Origin: Rathayibacter sp. VKM Ac-2804 | Lineage (GTDB): Bacteria; Actinomycetota; Actinomycetes; Actinomycetales; Microbacteriaceae | Length of the DNA: 64,000 nucleotides | Assembly: GCF_009866655.1 (NCBI RefSeq) | Contig: NZ_CP047420.1 | Location: forward strand, 1,612,001-1,676,000 | Direction of reading: 5' to 3' | Part shown: positions 55,320 to 64,000 of the stretch, piece by piece | Numbering within the stretch: position 1 is the stretch's first letter | Layout of the letters: each line of letters starts with the position of its first letter | Translations under genes and position numbers: made by a program | The notes under the pieces: generated by a model | Told to the model about the DNA's origin: nothing | What the model saw: only the letters and a program-made list of their open reading frames with translations | Databases searched by the model: none

Positions 55320-56237
55320 ATGCCGAGCTCGGACGTCCCTCAGGAGGACACAGTACAGGCGAAGCTGCCGCAGACCGTCGCGGTGCAGCTCGGGGCCGCG
55401 CTGGTCCAGTCGCTGTCGGACGCACTGCAGGTGCGGGCCCTGATCCTCAAGGGATCGGCGGCAACGATCCACGGATTCCGGCCGGTCCTGCAGTCGAGCG
55501 ACGTCGACGTGCTGCTCTCCCGGGCGGACGCCGGCCGTCTCATGGCCGCGCTCGAGGGACGGGGCTGGCGCCGTCGGCGCACCGCACCGGCCCCGCGTCA
55601 GTTCGAGCTGCACTCCGAGACGCTCTTCCACCCCGAGTGGCCCTGCGACATCGACATCCACTGGCGGTATCCGGGACTCTTCGCCGCGCCCGAGGTCGTT
55701 CTCGACCGGCTCTGGGAGACGTCGACGACCGCGCGGGTCGCCGGACGGGACGTGCGGATGACCGATGCGACCGGAACGGCGCTGATCCTCGCCGTCCACG
55801 CCCTCCGCGATCCGAATCGTCCCCGGAGCGAATCGGATCTCGCCGCGGTCGCCGCTCGGCTCGAGGACCCGGACTTCGCGCGGCGGTTCCGGCACGAGGT
55901 CGTCCGACTGCGAGCGCAGTACCCGCTGCGGGCGCTGTTCGTCCGGTCGGGGGCGACGCCGCCCGGGCACGATCTGACGCCCGAGGAGCGGGGGAACTGG
56001 GACCTCGAGGTGCAGAGCTCGGGGTCGACCACTCTGCACTGGTACGTCGCGTTCGTCCGCGCTCCGCTGCTGCGCAAGCCCCGGCTGGTGCTCTCGCTGT
56101 CGAAGGCCCTCCTGCTCGCGCTGACGGCGTCACGGGCGGGGTACCCGAACGGGGGGACGCCGCCGAGCCGCAAGCTCCGGGAGGCCCTCGCCGAGATCGG
56201 CCGCCTGCGCCGAGCGCGGGCTCGCGGGGTCGAGTGA
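55320..56237 (+). CDS. NTP_transf_5-like nucleotidyltransferase
   Basis: This 305-aa protein has a pol-beta-type nucleotidyltransferase core: ILKGSAATIHGF (about 42-53) with the GS turn, SSDVDVLL (DxD, about 60-67) and a third acidic pair CDIDIHW (about 110). This matches the uncharacterised NTP_transf_5 family (PF14907, from memory) that recurs in EPS loci. The C-terminal half is helical. It may attach a nucleotide to a small molecule or protein; the target is unknown. The ATG at 55320 is leaderless. It is divergent from the pyruvyl transferase/PqqD unit. Confidence 0.82.
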   Translation: MPSSDVPQEDTVQAKLPQTVAVQLGAALVQSLSDALQVRALILKGSAATIHGFRPVLQSSDVDVLLSRADAGRLMAALEGRGWRRRRTAPAPRQFELHSETLFHPEWPCDIDIHWRYPGLFAAPEVVLDRLWETSTTARVAGRDVRMTDATGTALILAVHALRDPNRPRSESDLAAVAARLEDPDFARRFRHEVVRLRAQYPLRALFVRSGATPPGHDLTPEERGNWDLEVQSSGSTTLHWYVAFVRAPLLRKPRLVLSLSKALLLALTASRAGYPNGGTPPSRKLREALAEIGRLRRARARGVE

Positions 56238-56301
56238 TCCGCTCCGCTGGCGTACCGCGTAGGGGGGTCCTGAGCCTCCTCGGGGCGTTTCCGGCGTGCG
56301 T

Positions 56302-56307
56302 TAGTGT
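56302..56307 (+). promoter_or_regulatory. Possible -10 element TAGTGT of the GT4-GT4-pyruvyl transferase operon
   Basis: TAGTGT lies 112 nt before the TTG start at 56419, in a 181-nt gap that holds no other feature. No clear -35 is seen. Confidence 0.35.
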
Positions 56308-56418
56308 GACCGAGGGCGGTACAGAAGGCGTCCTCCGGCTCGTGCGGAGCGACCGCTGTTCTGCTGCCAGCTTCGCTCGCCGGGTGCCCCCTCCGCACAG
56401 ACAACGAAGGATTTCAGC

Positions 56419-57531
56419 TTGGTCTTCTCCGCGCGTCGAGCCTCCGGGCGAGCACGTCCCGCCGGTCGCCCCGCGGTCGTGCACATCGCGGAGAGCTTCG
56501 GGGGAGGTGTCGCCGCCGCCATCCACGACTACGTGCGGAATCTGCCGGACGCTGAGCACCACCTCCTGTACTGCCCCCGCGAGGACGCACCGCTCGCCCC
56601 CTCCGATCTCGAGGGCTTCGCCGGCGTCACCGCCCTTCCGTCCGGGCTCCGTCAGCGCTTGAAGGCGATCCGCCGGGACGTCGATCTCATCGACCCCGAG
56701 GTCGTGCACGCCCACTCGAGCTTCGGCGGCGCCTACGCGAGACTGGCGCTGCGCTCCTCCGCTTCGCGGCCGATCGTGTACACGCCGCACTGCTACTCGT
56801 TCGAGCGGGGCGATCTCAGTGCCTCGCGGCGCACGGCCTACTGGATCATCGAGCGCGTGCTCTCGTTCAACACGGCGGTCTACGCGGGCTGCTCGTCCCG
56901 CGAGGTCCGGCTGTCGCACTGGCGCGGCAGCTCCGCCGCCACGGAGCTGCTGCCCAACGTGCCGCCGCACGACCTGCCGGCCCGGCGCGCACCGCGGTCG
57001 TCGGACGGTCCGCTGCGCGTCGTCGCCGCCGGCCGGTTCGGGCCGCAGAAGGACCCGGCGTTCTTCGCCGCCGCGATCCAGCAGCTCAAGGACGACGGCC
57101 GCGACGTCGACGCCGTCTGGATCGGCGGCGGCGACGGCCCGTACGCCGAGCTCCTCGTCGCCGCCGGCGTCCGCATCACCGGCTGGCTCGGTCGCGAGGG
57201 CGCTCTGCGCGAGCTCGCCGAGGCCGACCTCTACGTGCACGTCGCGAAGTGGGAGGGCTTCCCGATCGCCCTCCTCGAGTCGGACGCGCTCGGCATCCCC
57301 ACCGTGGTGCGCGACATCCCGGCCTTCGAGGACGTCGACGTCCCGCTGCGGATCGGCGAGCCGCGCGAGCTCTCCGAACTGTGGGACCGGCTCCTCGACA
57401 CCTCGTTCAGGACGGACCTCGTCCGCCGGCTCGAGGCGGTGCTGTCGGAGTACATCGACGAGCGCCAGCAGGAGGCGCTCCGCCGCGTCTACGGGATATC
57501 CGCACTGAGCCGAGAGGGAGAAGCCGCGTGA
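56419..57531 (+). CDS. Family 4 glycosyltransferase (1)
   Basis: This GT-B retaining glycosyltransferase (370 aa) has the donor-binding C-terminal half with VVAAGRFGPQKDP, WIGGGDGPY and HVAKWEGFPIALLESDALGIP (E-x7-E motif). The N-terminal half opens VVHIAESFGGGVAAAI. A TTG start at 56419 with GAAGGA 8 nt upstream is used. No ATG or GTG fits better before the conserved core. It overlaps the next gene by 4 nt (GTGA), so two GT4s and a pyruvyl transferase form one operon. Confidence 0.9.
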   Translation: MVFSARRASGRARPAGRPAVVHIAESFGGGVAAAIHDYVRNLPDAEHHLLYCPREDAPLAPSDLEGFAGVTALPSGLRQRLKAIRRDVDLIDPEVVHAHSSFGGAYARLALRSSASRPIVYTPHCYSFERGDLSASRRTAYWIIERVLSFNTAVYAGCSSREVRLSHWRGSSAATELLPNVPPHDLPARRAPRSSDGPLRVVAAGRFGPQKDPAFFAAAIQQLKDDGRDVDAVWIGGGDGPYAELLVAAGVRITGWLGREGALRELAEADLYVHVAKWEGFPIALLESDALGIPTVVRDIPAFEDVDVPLRIGEPRELSELWDRLLDTSFRTDLVRRLEAVLSEYIDERQQEALRRVYGISALSREGEAA

Positions 57532-58592
57532 CGCGAGTGCTCGTCTCCGCCCGCGTCCTCGACAAGCAGGTCGGCGGCAACACGCGCTACGCGCGGACCA
57601 TCTACTCGGGCCTCGCCCGGCACGGCGTCGAGCACACGCTCGGCCGACCGCCGCTGGCCACGGGCCGGGTGCGCAGCGCGGTCTATGCGGGCTGGGAGGG
57701 CGTCGTCTGGCCGCTCGCTCCCGGCAAGGGCGTCGACGTGCTGCACTTCCCCGCCGACACCGGAGCGATCCTCCCCGGCCGGGTCCCCGTCGTGTCGACG
57801 GTGCACGGGCTGGCCACGCTGCACATGGAGGGGGTGCGCTCACCCCGCGCCGACCGGCTGTGGCGTGCCAGGGTCAGCCGTCTGGTCGACGTGAGCGACG
57901 AGATCATCACCATCTCGAACTCGTCCGCCCGGGACATCGACACCATCGTGCCCGGCGCGATGTCGAAGATCACGGTGATCCCGCACGGCATCGACCATCG
58001 GACCTTCACGCCGACCGCGGGCTCCGCGGACGAGGCGGAGCGCGCCCGCTTCGAGATCGACGGACCGTACTTCCTCTACCTGGGCAACCTCGACCCCCGC
58101 AAGAACGTCATCGAGCTGTGCCGGGCCGCCGAGCAGGTCTTCGCCCGCACCGGCGTCCCGCTGCTCATCTCCGGCGCGCCGGCGTGGGAGAGCGAGTCGA
58201 TCATGGGGGTCGTCGAGAGCACCCCCGGCGTCCGCTACCTCGGCCGGGTCTCCGACGAGGCGCTGGTGCCGCTCCTCCGCGGTGCCCTCGCCTTCGTCTT
58301 CCCCTCGAAGTACGAGGGCTTCGGCTTCCCGGTCGCCGAGGCGATGGCCTGCGGAACCCCTGTGATCTGCTCCGATCGCGGCTCGCTCGGCGAGGTCGCG
58401 GGAGACGCCGCGCTGATCGTGCCGGGGCTCGACGCCGACTCGATCGCGCAGGAGATGCTCCGGCTGGTCGAGGACGAGCCGCTGCGCGCCGATCTGCGCG
58501 AGCGGGGACTGAAGAACGTGCAGCGCTTCGTCTGGGAGACGTCGATCGCCGAGCACGCCCGCGTCCTCACGAGAGCGGCGTCCCTGCGATGA
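57528..58592 (+). CDS. Family 4 glycosyltransferase (2)
   Basis: This GT-B enzyme (354 aa) is close to WbaZ/WcaI-type mannosyl or rhamnosyl transferases. It has GGNTRYART near the start, the HG motif IPHGIDHRTF, FLYLGNLDPRKN and the donor motif FPSKYEGFGFPVAEAMACGTP. It is translationally coupled to its neighbours at both ends (4-nt overlaps). The sugar specificity is not readable from sequence. Confidence 0.92.
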   Translation: MTRVLVSARVLDKQVGGNTRYARTIYSGLARHGVEHTLGRPPLATGRVRSAVYAGWEGVVWPLAPGKGVDVLHFPADTGAILPGRVPVVSTVHGLATLHMEGVRSPRADRLWRARVSRLVDVSDEIITISNSSARDIDTIVPGAMSKITVIPHGIDHRTFTPTAGSADEAERARFEIDGPYFLYLGNLDPRKNVIELCRAAEQVFARTGVPLLISGAPAWESESIMGVVESTPGVRYLGRVSDEALVPLLRGALAFVFPSKYEGFGFPVAEAMACGTPVICSDRGSLGEVAGDAALIVPGLDADSIAQEMLRLVEDEPLRADLRERGLKNVQRFVWETSIAEHARVLTRAASLR

Positions 58593-59734
58593 AGGTCACG
58601 CTCATCCACGCGTACAGCACGACGAACTCGGGCGACGGCCTCCTCGTCGACGAGGCCGCCGAGATCGTCCGCGAGGCGCATCCGGAGGCGGTCCTCACCC
58701 TGGTGGCGATCGATCCCGACAGCTTCGACGCCTCGCGGTTCGCCGACGTGATCCATCCTCTGACGGGGCGCAGCGGCGGGATCGGCAGCCTCGAGACCCT
58801 GGCGAGAGGAACCGTCGCGTTCCTGCTGGGACGCAGGTCGGCGGGGTACCGAGCCGCGGTCGAGGACGCCGACCTGGTCGTCGCGGTCGGCGGCGGCTAC
58901 CTCCGCGGCAAGGCGCCGGTCGAAGCACTCAAGATGGTGCTCGCGCATGTCACTCAGATGCCCGTGCGCGCGGACACGGTCCCGTTCGTCTTCCTGCCGC
59001 AGAGCATCGGGCCGCTGAGGGTCGGCACTCTGCCCATCGTCTCGCGCCGGCTGCGGAACGCGAAGGCCGTCGTGGTCCGCGACGACCGATCGGTGCAGGA
59101 GCTCGCCGCCCTCGGCAACGTGCGCCGGGCGCCGGACATGGCGCTCCTCGGGCTTCCCGCGGAGTGGGACCCGCAGTCGACGGTGCGGGTCGGTCAGGGC
59201 GGCCCGATCGGACTGGTCGCGCGCGAGCTGACCTCGACCCGGGCGCGGGTGAAGCAGTACCGCGAGCGCATCGACGCCCTCGCAGGGGCTGAGGGCGTCG
59301 AGCTGCTCGCGCAGGCCACGGCGAGGGGCAACAACGATCCGGATTTCTACGAGTCCCTCGGGCGTCGCGGACCGTTCCGCACGCTCCGCGAGGTGGTCGC
59401 CCTCGGCGCCGCCTCCCGACCCGATGTGGTCGTGTCGGTCCGCCTGCACGGCTCGATCCAGACGATCAGGAGCGGGGTGCCGAGCGTGCACCTCAGCTAC
59501 GAGCGCAAGGGCTTCGGCGCCTACGCGGATCTGGGGATCGACGAGTTCGTCCACAACGTGTTCGACTTCGACCCGGCGCTGGTGCTCGCGCAGGTGGCGA
59601 GGCTTCGCGAGGACCCGTCGCCGTACTGGGCGGCCGTCGAGGCGTCCGTCTCGCGGCTCACCGCTCACCGGTCCGAGCTCGTCGCTCTCCTCCGTGCTCC
59701 GGAGGGCGCTCTGCTCCCTGCTCCGGGGCGCTGA
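58589..59734 (+). CDS. Polysaccharide pyruvyl transferase family protein (2)
   Basis: This second pyruvyl transferase-like protein (381 aa) has a start (MKVTLIHAYSTTNSGDGLL) with the NxGD loop, AVGGGYLRG (about 97-105), FLPQSIGPL and VSVRLHGSIQTIRSGVP. It is longer than and only distantly similar to the first copy, so they probably act on different sugars or positions. The ATG at 58589 overlaps the upstream stop. Its stop is 6 nt from that of the convergent YdcF-like gene. Confidence 0.88.
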   Translation: MKVTLIHAYSTTNSGDGLLVDEAAEIVREAHPEAVLTLVAIDPDSFDASRFADVIHPLTGRSGGIGSLETLARGTVAFLLGRRSAGYRAAVEDADLVVAVGGGYLRGKAPVEALKMVLAHVTQMPVRADTVPFVFLPQSIGPLRVGTLPIVSRRLRNAKAVVVRDDRSVQELAALGNVRRAPDMALLGLPAEWDPQSTVRVGQGGPIGLVARELTSTRARVKQYRERIDALAGAEGVELLAQATARGNNDPDFYESLGRRGPFRTLREVVALGAASRPDVVVSVRLHGSIQTIRSGVPSVHLSYERKGFGAYADLGIDEFVHNVFDFDPALVLAQVARLREDPSPYWAAVEASVSRLTAHRSELVALLRAPEGALLPAPGR

Positions 59735-59740
59735 GCCCGC

Positions 59741-60730
59741 TCAGCAGACTCCCCGCAGCAGCTCCTTCGTCGTGGCGATGAGCTGGTAGAGATACGCGTA
59801 GGTCCAGTCGCTCGGGCTCGAGGGGGAGCTCGCGGAGATCGCCGCGACGTCGAGCGTGGTGCACTGCTCCATCACCCGGCGGGCCCGGCTGACGTGGGGC
59901 AGGGAGGTCACGAACGCGACCCGGTCCCAGCTCTCCTCGGTCGCCAGGGCCTGCACCGCTGCGGCCTCCCCGGCCGTCGTGAACGGCACGGCGGCGAAGC
60001 ACAGCACCCGGACCGGATCCGTCGTCCCGCACCGGTCGTCGACGAACCGGTCGTTCCTCACCGAGGACGAGAGGACGACGGTGAGGGTCGGCGCCTCGTC
60101 CGCAGCGCGCAGGGCGAGAGCGATCCGCACCGGCTCCGCCGGGCCGAGGACGACGACGGCGTCGGACTGCTCGACCGCGGCCATGCTCTGCTGGAGGGGG
60201 AGGACCAGGAAGGGGACGCCGATCAGCGCGACGGCGGACGCGGTGGCGGCGGCCGCCCCGACCAGCACCAGCTGCGTCCTCCCGAGCCGCGCCGCGAGTG
60301 CGGGCCCTCTGGAGGGCGGTCCCGGGGACGGCCGCCGCGGGTCCGATCGTCGTCGAGCGAAGAGGAGGGGGACCGAACCGAGGATGTGGCCGGCGACGAT
60401 GCCGGCGGCGGCGGTCGGAGCACCCCAGAGGGGCTTGTCGAAGAGGATCGAGAGCGACAGGCCGAGCGCCGCGATCGCAGTCGCCGACACGACGATGAGG
60501 AGAGGCCGCAGCCGCTCGGGGAGCAGGAGGGGGATCGGTGCGCAGAGGAGGGCGAGCCCGGTCATCTGCAGCACGAAGGGATGGAACAGGCCGCCCGCCA
60601 GGAACGGCAGCACCCCCGCGCCCAGCGCACGGAACTGGATGATCCGGGCGATGTCGAGCGGGTCGAGCATGACCATCACGACGACCACGACAGCCAGGTG
60701 GACGAGCAGCGACCGGGAGCGCAGTCTCAT
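59741..60730 (-). CDS. Membrane protein with YdcF/ElyC-like (DUF218) domain
   Basis: This 329-aa protein has four to five membrane helices (about 8-125 and 150-180) followed by an extracytoplasmic DUF218-like domain. The SDAVVVLGP start, TTAGEAAAV and the late VAFVTSLPHVSRARRVM match the T..EA and VTS..H..RA pattern of YdcF/SanA/ElyC proteins, which are linked to envelope polymer and undecaprenyl-phosphate metabolism. A role in EPS lipid carrier balance is a guess. It lies 43 nt after rmlB on the same strand. Confidence 0.75.
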   Translation of the reverse strand: MRLRSRSLLVHLAVVVVVMVMLDPLDIARIIQFRALGAGVLPFLAGGLFHPFVLQMTGLALLCAPIPLLLPERLRPLLIVVSATAIAALGLSLSILFDKPLWGAPTAAAGIVAGHILGSVPLLFARRRSDPRRPSPGPPSRGPALAARLGRTQLVLVGAAAATASAVALIGVPFLVLPLQQSMAAVEQSDAVVVLGPAEPVRIALALRAADEAPTLTVVLSSSVRNDRFVDDRCGTTDPVRVLCFAAVPFTTAGEAAAVQALATEESWDRVAFVTSLPHVSRARRVMEQCTTLDVAAISASSPSSPSDWTYAYLYQLIATTKELLRGVC

Positions 60731-60773
60731 GTCGACGTCGTGGTGTCGGCGGGGAAGGCGGCTCCGCCCCCGA

Positions 60774-61823
<1,050 letters not shown>

Positions 61824-62014
61824 TTACCGCACCCCGGGCGGCCGCCTGGACGGCGCCGGAGCGCCCGCTCGCCGTGAGCGGGTCCCGCTCCGCGGGCGAC
61901 GTCCCGCGCAGGCGGACGCCGATGCCGCGCCCGAGCGCTCTTCTTCGGCCGTCCGCTCCTACCGTGTTCTGCGGTGCGGATCCGCGCCGCCGACGGAGAG
62001 GGGCAGCAGGCACC

Positions 62015-63364
62015 GTGCGACCCACCGCTCACCTCCCGCTGCACGCCGCCGTCGGGCTCGCCCACGCGCTGGTCGACGACGTCGCCCGGAGAGCCCGGGT
62101 CCGCGCGCTCTTCATCAAGGGCCCGATCGCCGATGCGCATCGGATCCGCCGCCCCCATCCCTCCAGCGACGCGGACGTGCTGGTCGACCCGCGCGAGGCG
62201 GACCGGCTCCTCGCGCTGCTCGCCGAGCGCGGCTGGTCGGTCCGGCCGGGATCCGCGGCGCACCGCGCGTTCGTCACCCACTCGGTGACCCTCCTGCATC
62301 CCTCCTGGCCGTGCGACATCGATGTGCACACGAGCTGGCCCGGCTTCTTCACCGACCCGCAGCACGCCTTCGAGGTGCTCTGGCGGACCCGCTGCGAGAT
62401 CGAGGTCGCCGGAGTGCCGGTCCGAGCGAGCGGAGTCGACGCGGCGGTCGTCGTCTCGGCCCTGCACAGCCTCCGCTCGCCGCACCAGCGGCGCAGCGAG
62501 GAGGAGCTGGACGAGCTCGTCGCGGCGGTCGCGGCCCAGCACCGGGAGGGGGCGGTGGCGGCACTGGCCGCCGAACTCGGCTGCCTCGAGCCGATCGCAC
62601 CCTTCCTCGCCCGGATCGGGGCGTCCGTCGCGCTGCCCGCCCGCCCGAGTCAGCAGTACGCGCTCTGGCGGCTGCGCACCCGTCGACCGAGCCGGACGGC
62701 GGACTGGCTGCTGGCGGTCGCGGAGGCGCCGACGCTCGCGGAGCGACTCGTCCTGCTCCGGCGGGCGCTCCTCCCCACCCGTCGGGACCTCGTCGTCGAT
62801 CACCCGCTGGCGCCCCGGACCGCCGTCGCTCGGCTGGGGCTCCGCGGGCGGCGGTTCGCGGCGGCGGCCGGCGCCCTCCCGGTCGCCGTCCGGGATCTCG
62901 TCGCCGTGCGTCGCGCTCGCACCGAGGTGCGCGGTGCCCCGGACCCGCGAGAGCGGACGGCCGAGCCTCGTCGATCCGATGCTCCTCCCGCCCCGGCGCC
63001 CGGCGGTCCTGCGGCCTCGAGCGTCGGCGGTGTCGACGGCGCGTCGGCGGAGACGACCGGCCACGCCGTGAGCGCGTCGTCCCGGCGTCCGCGGACCCGC
63101 GCAGGAGTGGCGACCATGGCGACGGCCGACGGCCTCTACCTCCTCCCGCTCGGCGCCGGCGGGCCGGCTCGGCCGTACCTTCTGCAGGGGGCCGCTCGGC
63201 TGCTCTGGGAGCTGTTCTCGGAGCAGGGATGCTGCACGCGTGCCGAGGCGGCCGCTGTCGTCCGCGACGCCGACGACCTCGAGGCTCTCGTCGCCGCGGA
63301 GGCACAGGCCGACCTCGACCGGCTGCTCGACGAGCTCGTCGAGCTCGGACTCCTGACGGGTTGA
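62015..63364 (+). CDS. Fused NTP_transf_5-like and PqqD-like protein
   Basis: This 449-aa protein joins the two domains found as separate genes at 55320 and 53945. The N-terminal nucleotidyltransferase part has ALFIKGPIADAH, SSDADVLV (DxD) and CDIDVHTSW. The GS turn is changed to GP. A Pro/Ala/Ser-rich linker (about 305-365) leads to a C-terminal PqqD-like domain (about 368-449) with DGLYLLPLG, LLQGAARLLWELF and LLDELVELGLL. The GTG at 62015 is chosen as it starts just before the fold; frames open upstream run over the rmlB promoter. The function is unknown. Confidence 0.78.
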   Translation: MRPTAHLPLHAAVGLAHALVDDVARRARVRALFIKGPIADAHRIRRPHPSSDADVLVDPREADRLLALLAERGWSVRPGSAAHRAFVTHSVTLLHPSWPCDIDVHTSWPGFFTDPQHAFEVLWRTRCEIEVAGVPVRASGVDAAVVVSALHSLRSPHQRRSEEELDELVAAVAAQHREGAVAALAAELGCLEPIAPFLARIGASVALPARPSQQYALWRLRTRRPSRTADWLLAVAEAPTLAERLVLLRRALLPTRRDLVVDHPLAPRTAVARLGLRGRRFAAAAGALPVAVRDLVAVRRARTEVRGAPDPRERTAEPRRSDAPPAPAPGGPAASSVGGVDGASAETTGHAVSASSRRPRTRAGVATMATADGLYLLPLGAGGPARPYLLQGAARLLWELFSEQGCCTRAEAAAVVRDADDLEALVAAEAQADLDRLLDELVELGLLTG

Positions 63365-63387
63365 TTCCAGCCGGCCCGCAGGCCGCC

Positions 63388-64000
63388 TCAGCGTGCGGAC
63401 AGGAAGCGCCCCCGGCTGCCCGCGACGACGCCGCGGAGGATGGTGCCGGTCGTCGCGACCCGCCCCCATCGGAGGCCCCGGGCCGCGAGCGCAGCGCAGT
63501 ACAGACCGCGATTGAGGGCGAACGCACGACGGCCGCGGCGTCCTGCCGTGCGGGCCAGCTCCAGGTCCAGGTACGTCCGGTTGCGGACGGCGAGGTAGAG
63601 CTCGCGCGTGTCGGAGGAGAGGAGGAGCGCGTCCGTCGCCGAGACGCGCTCCGCCGCCGATCGTCTCGAGTCGAGATCGTCGATCCGGCTCAGGGGGTGG
63701 AGGGTGATCGCGAAGCCGGCCCGCGTCAGCCGTCGCGTCCACTCCCGGTCGTCGCCCTTGAGCACGAACTCCTGACGCGGCGGTTCCACGTCCGTGAGCG
63801 CGGCCCGCGAGACGAGAAGACCGCCGTAGGGCGCGACCGGAATCACGATCGGCTCCTGCGGCCGACCTCCGCAGCGACCGCCGGCGCGTCGGTCGAGCAG
63901 CCGGCGGACGTCGTTGTCGAGGAAGCGGCCGGGGCTCGGGAACACCTCGGCGGCGGGCCGACCCGAGACGAGCTGGGACTGGTAGACGTCGGTCTCGCGC
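63388..64000 (-). CDS. Family 2 glycosyltransferase (5' part outside window)
   Basis: The visible 203 residues are the C-terminal part of a GT2 protein. They include VAPYGGLLVSRAALTDVEPP, the acceptor-side motif KGDDREWTRRL and HPLSRIDDL, as in galactofuranosyl- or rhamnosyl-transferases of the GlfT/WbbL kind. The frame is open to the window edge (RETDVYQSQLVSG), so the start lies beyond 64000. It continues the EPS island to the right. Confidence 0.82.
   Translation of the reverse strand, partial: RETDVYQSQLVSGRPAAEVFPSPGRFLDNDVRRLLDRRAGGRCGGRPQEPIVIPVAPYGGLLVSRAALTDVEPPRQEFVLKGDDREWTRRLTRAGFAITLHPLSRIDDLDSRRSAAERVSATDALLLSSDTRELYLAVRNRTYLDLELARTAGRRGRRAFALNRGLYCAALAARGLRWGRVATTGTILRGVVAGSRGRFLSAR

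Noticed and set aside
55540..57843. Open frame of 767 codons on the minus strand
   Set aside because: It is antisense to the nucleotidyltransferase and GT4 genes, with low-complexity Arg/Ala composition.

Overview
The window is about 71% GC, uses GTG starts and leaderless-type promoters heavily, and has an actinobacterial gene order. The set fdxA-dapC, dapD/dapE, O-methyltransferase/tatB, mrp, lysA-hom-thrC-thrB-rho-prfA-prmC, together with a dispersed palindrome carrying the arm GGTCTCGATACGCC, suggests Microbacteriaceae (Rathayibacter or Leifsonia-like). The family assignment is an inference from gene content, not from a marker gene alignment.

Layout. 1-690: 3' part of a CPBP membrane protease gene. 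961-6328: oligopeptide ABC importer with lipoprotein, two permeases and one fused double ATPase. 6492-8396: typA. 8397-8815: terminator hairpins and a cluster of palindromic repeats. 8816-13306: DsbA-like membrane thioredoxin protein and the iron-uptake operon efeUOB behind a DtxR/IdeR-type operator. 13532-16214: MshB-like deacetylase fused to a membrane domain, ferredoxin, dapC. 16422-21324: citrate synthase, divergent dapD and dapE, PIG-V-like mannosyltransferase. 21414-28856: DUF3117, O-methyltransferase, tatB, mrp, DUF1003, MgtE_N/CBS protein, a stress-protein-like membrane protein, and an OmpR-type two-component system. 28857-33708: a less conserved stretch with a tiny zinc-ribbon ORF, a frameshifted Tat-exported protein and two membrane acyltransferases, ending at tRNA-Arg(CCG). 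33867-47670: transglutaminase, lipoprotein, argS, DUF2993, lysA-hom-thrC-thrB, rho, prfA, prmC.

47738-64000 (continuing past the right edge) is an exopolysaccharide (EPS) island. It holds a Tat-exported beta-helix protein, glycosyltransferases, a Wzy-like polymerase, a Wzx flippase, two polysaccharide pyruvyl transferases, a YdcF-type protein and rmlB. It also holds an unexplained module built from PqqD-like and NTP_transf_5-like domains. That module appears once as two separate genes (53945-54229 and 55320-56237) and once as a single fused protein (62015-63364).

Functionally, dapC, dapD, dapE and lysA cover most of the succinylase route to meso-DAP and lysine, and hom-thrC-thrB gives threonine. 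EfeUOB handles acid or ferrous iron. The EPS genes form a Wzx/Wzy-type assembly line probably making a pyruvylated, dTDP-sugar-containing polymer. The least explained element is the PqqD/NTP_transf_5 pair inside that island.
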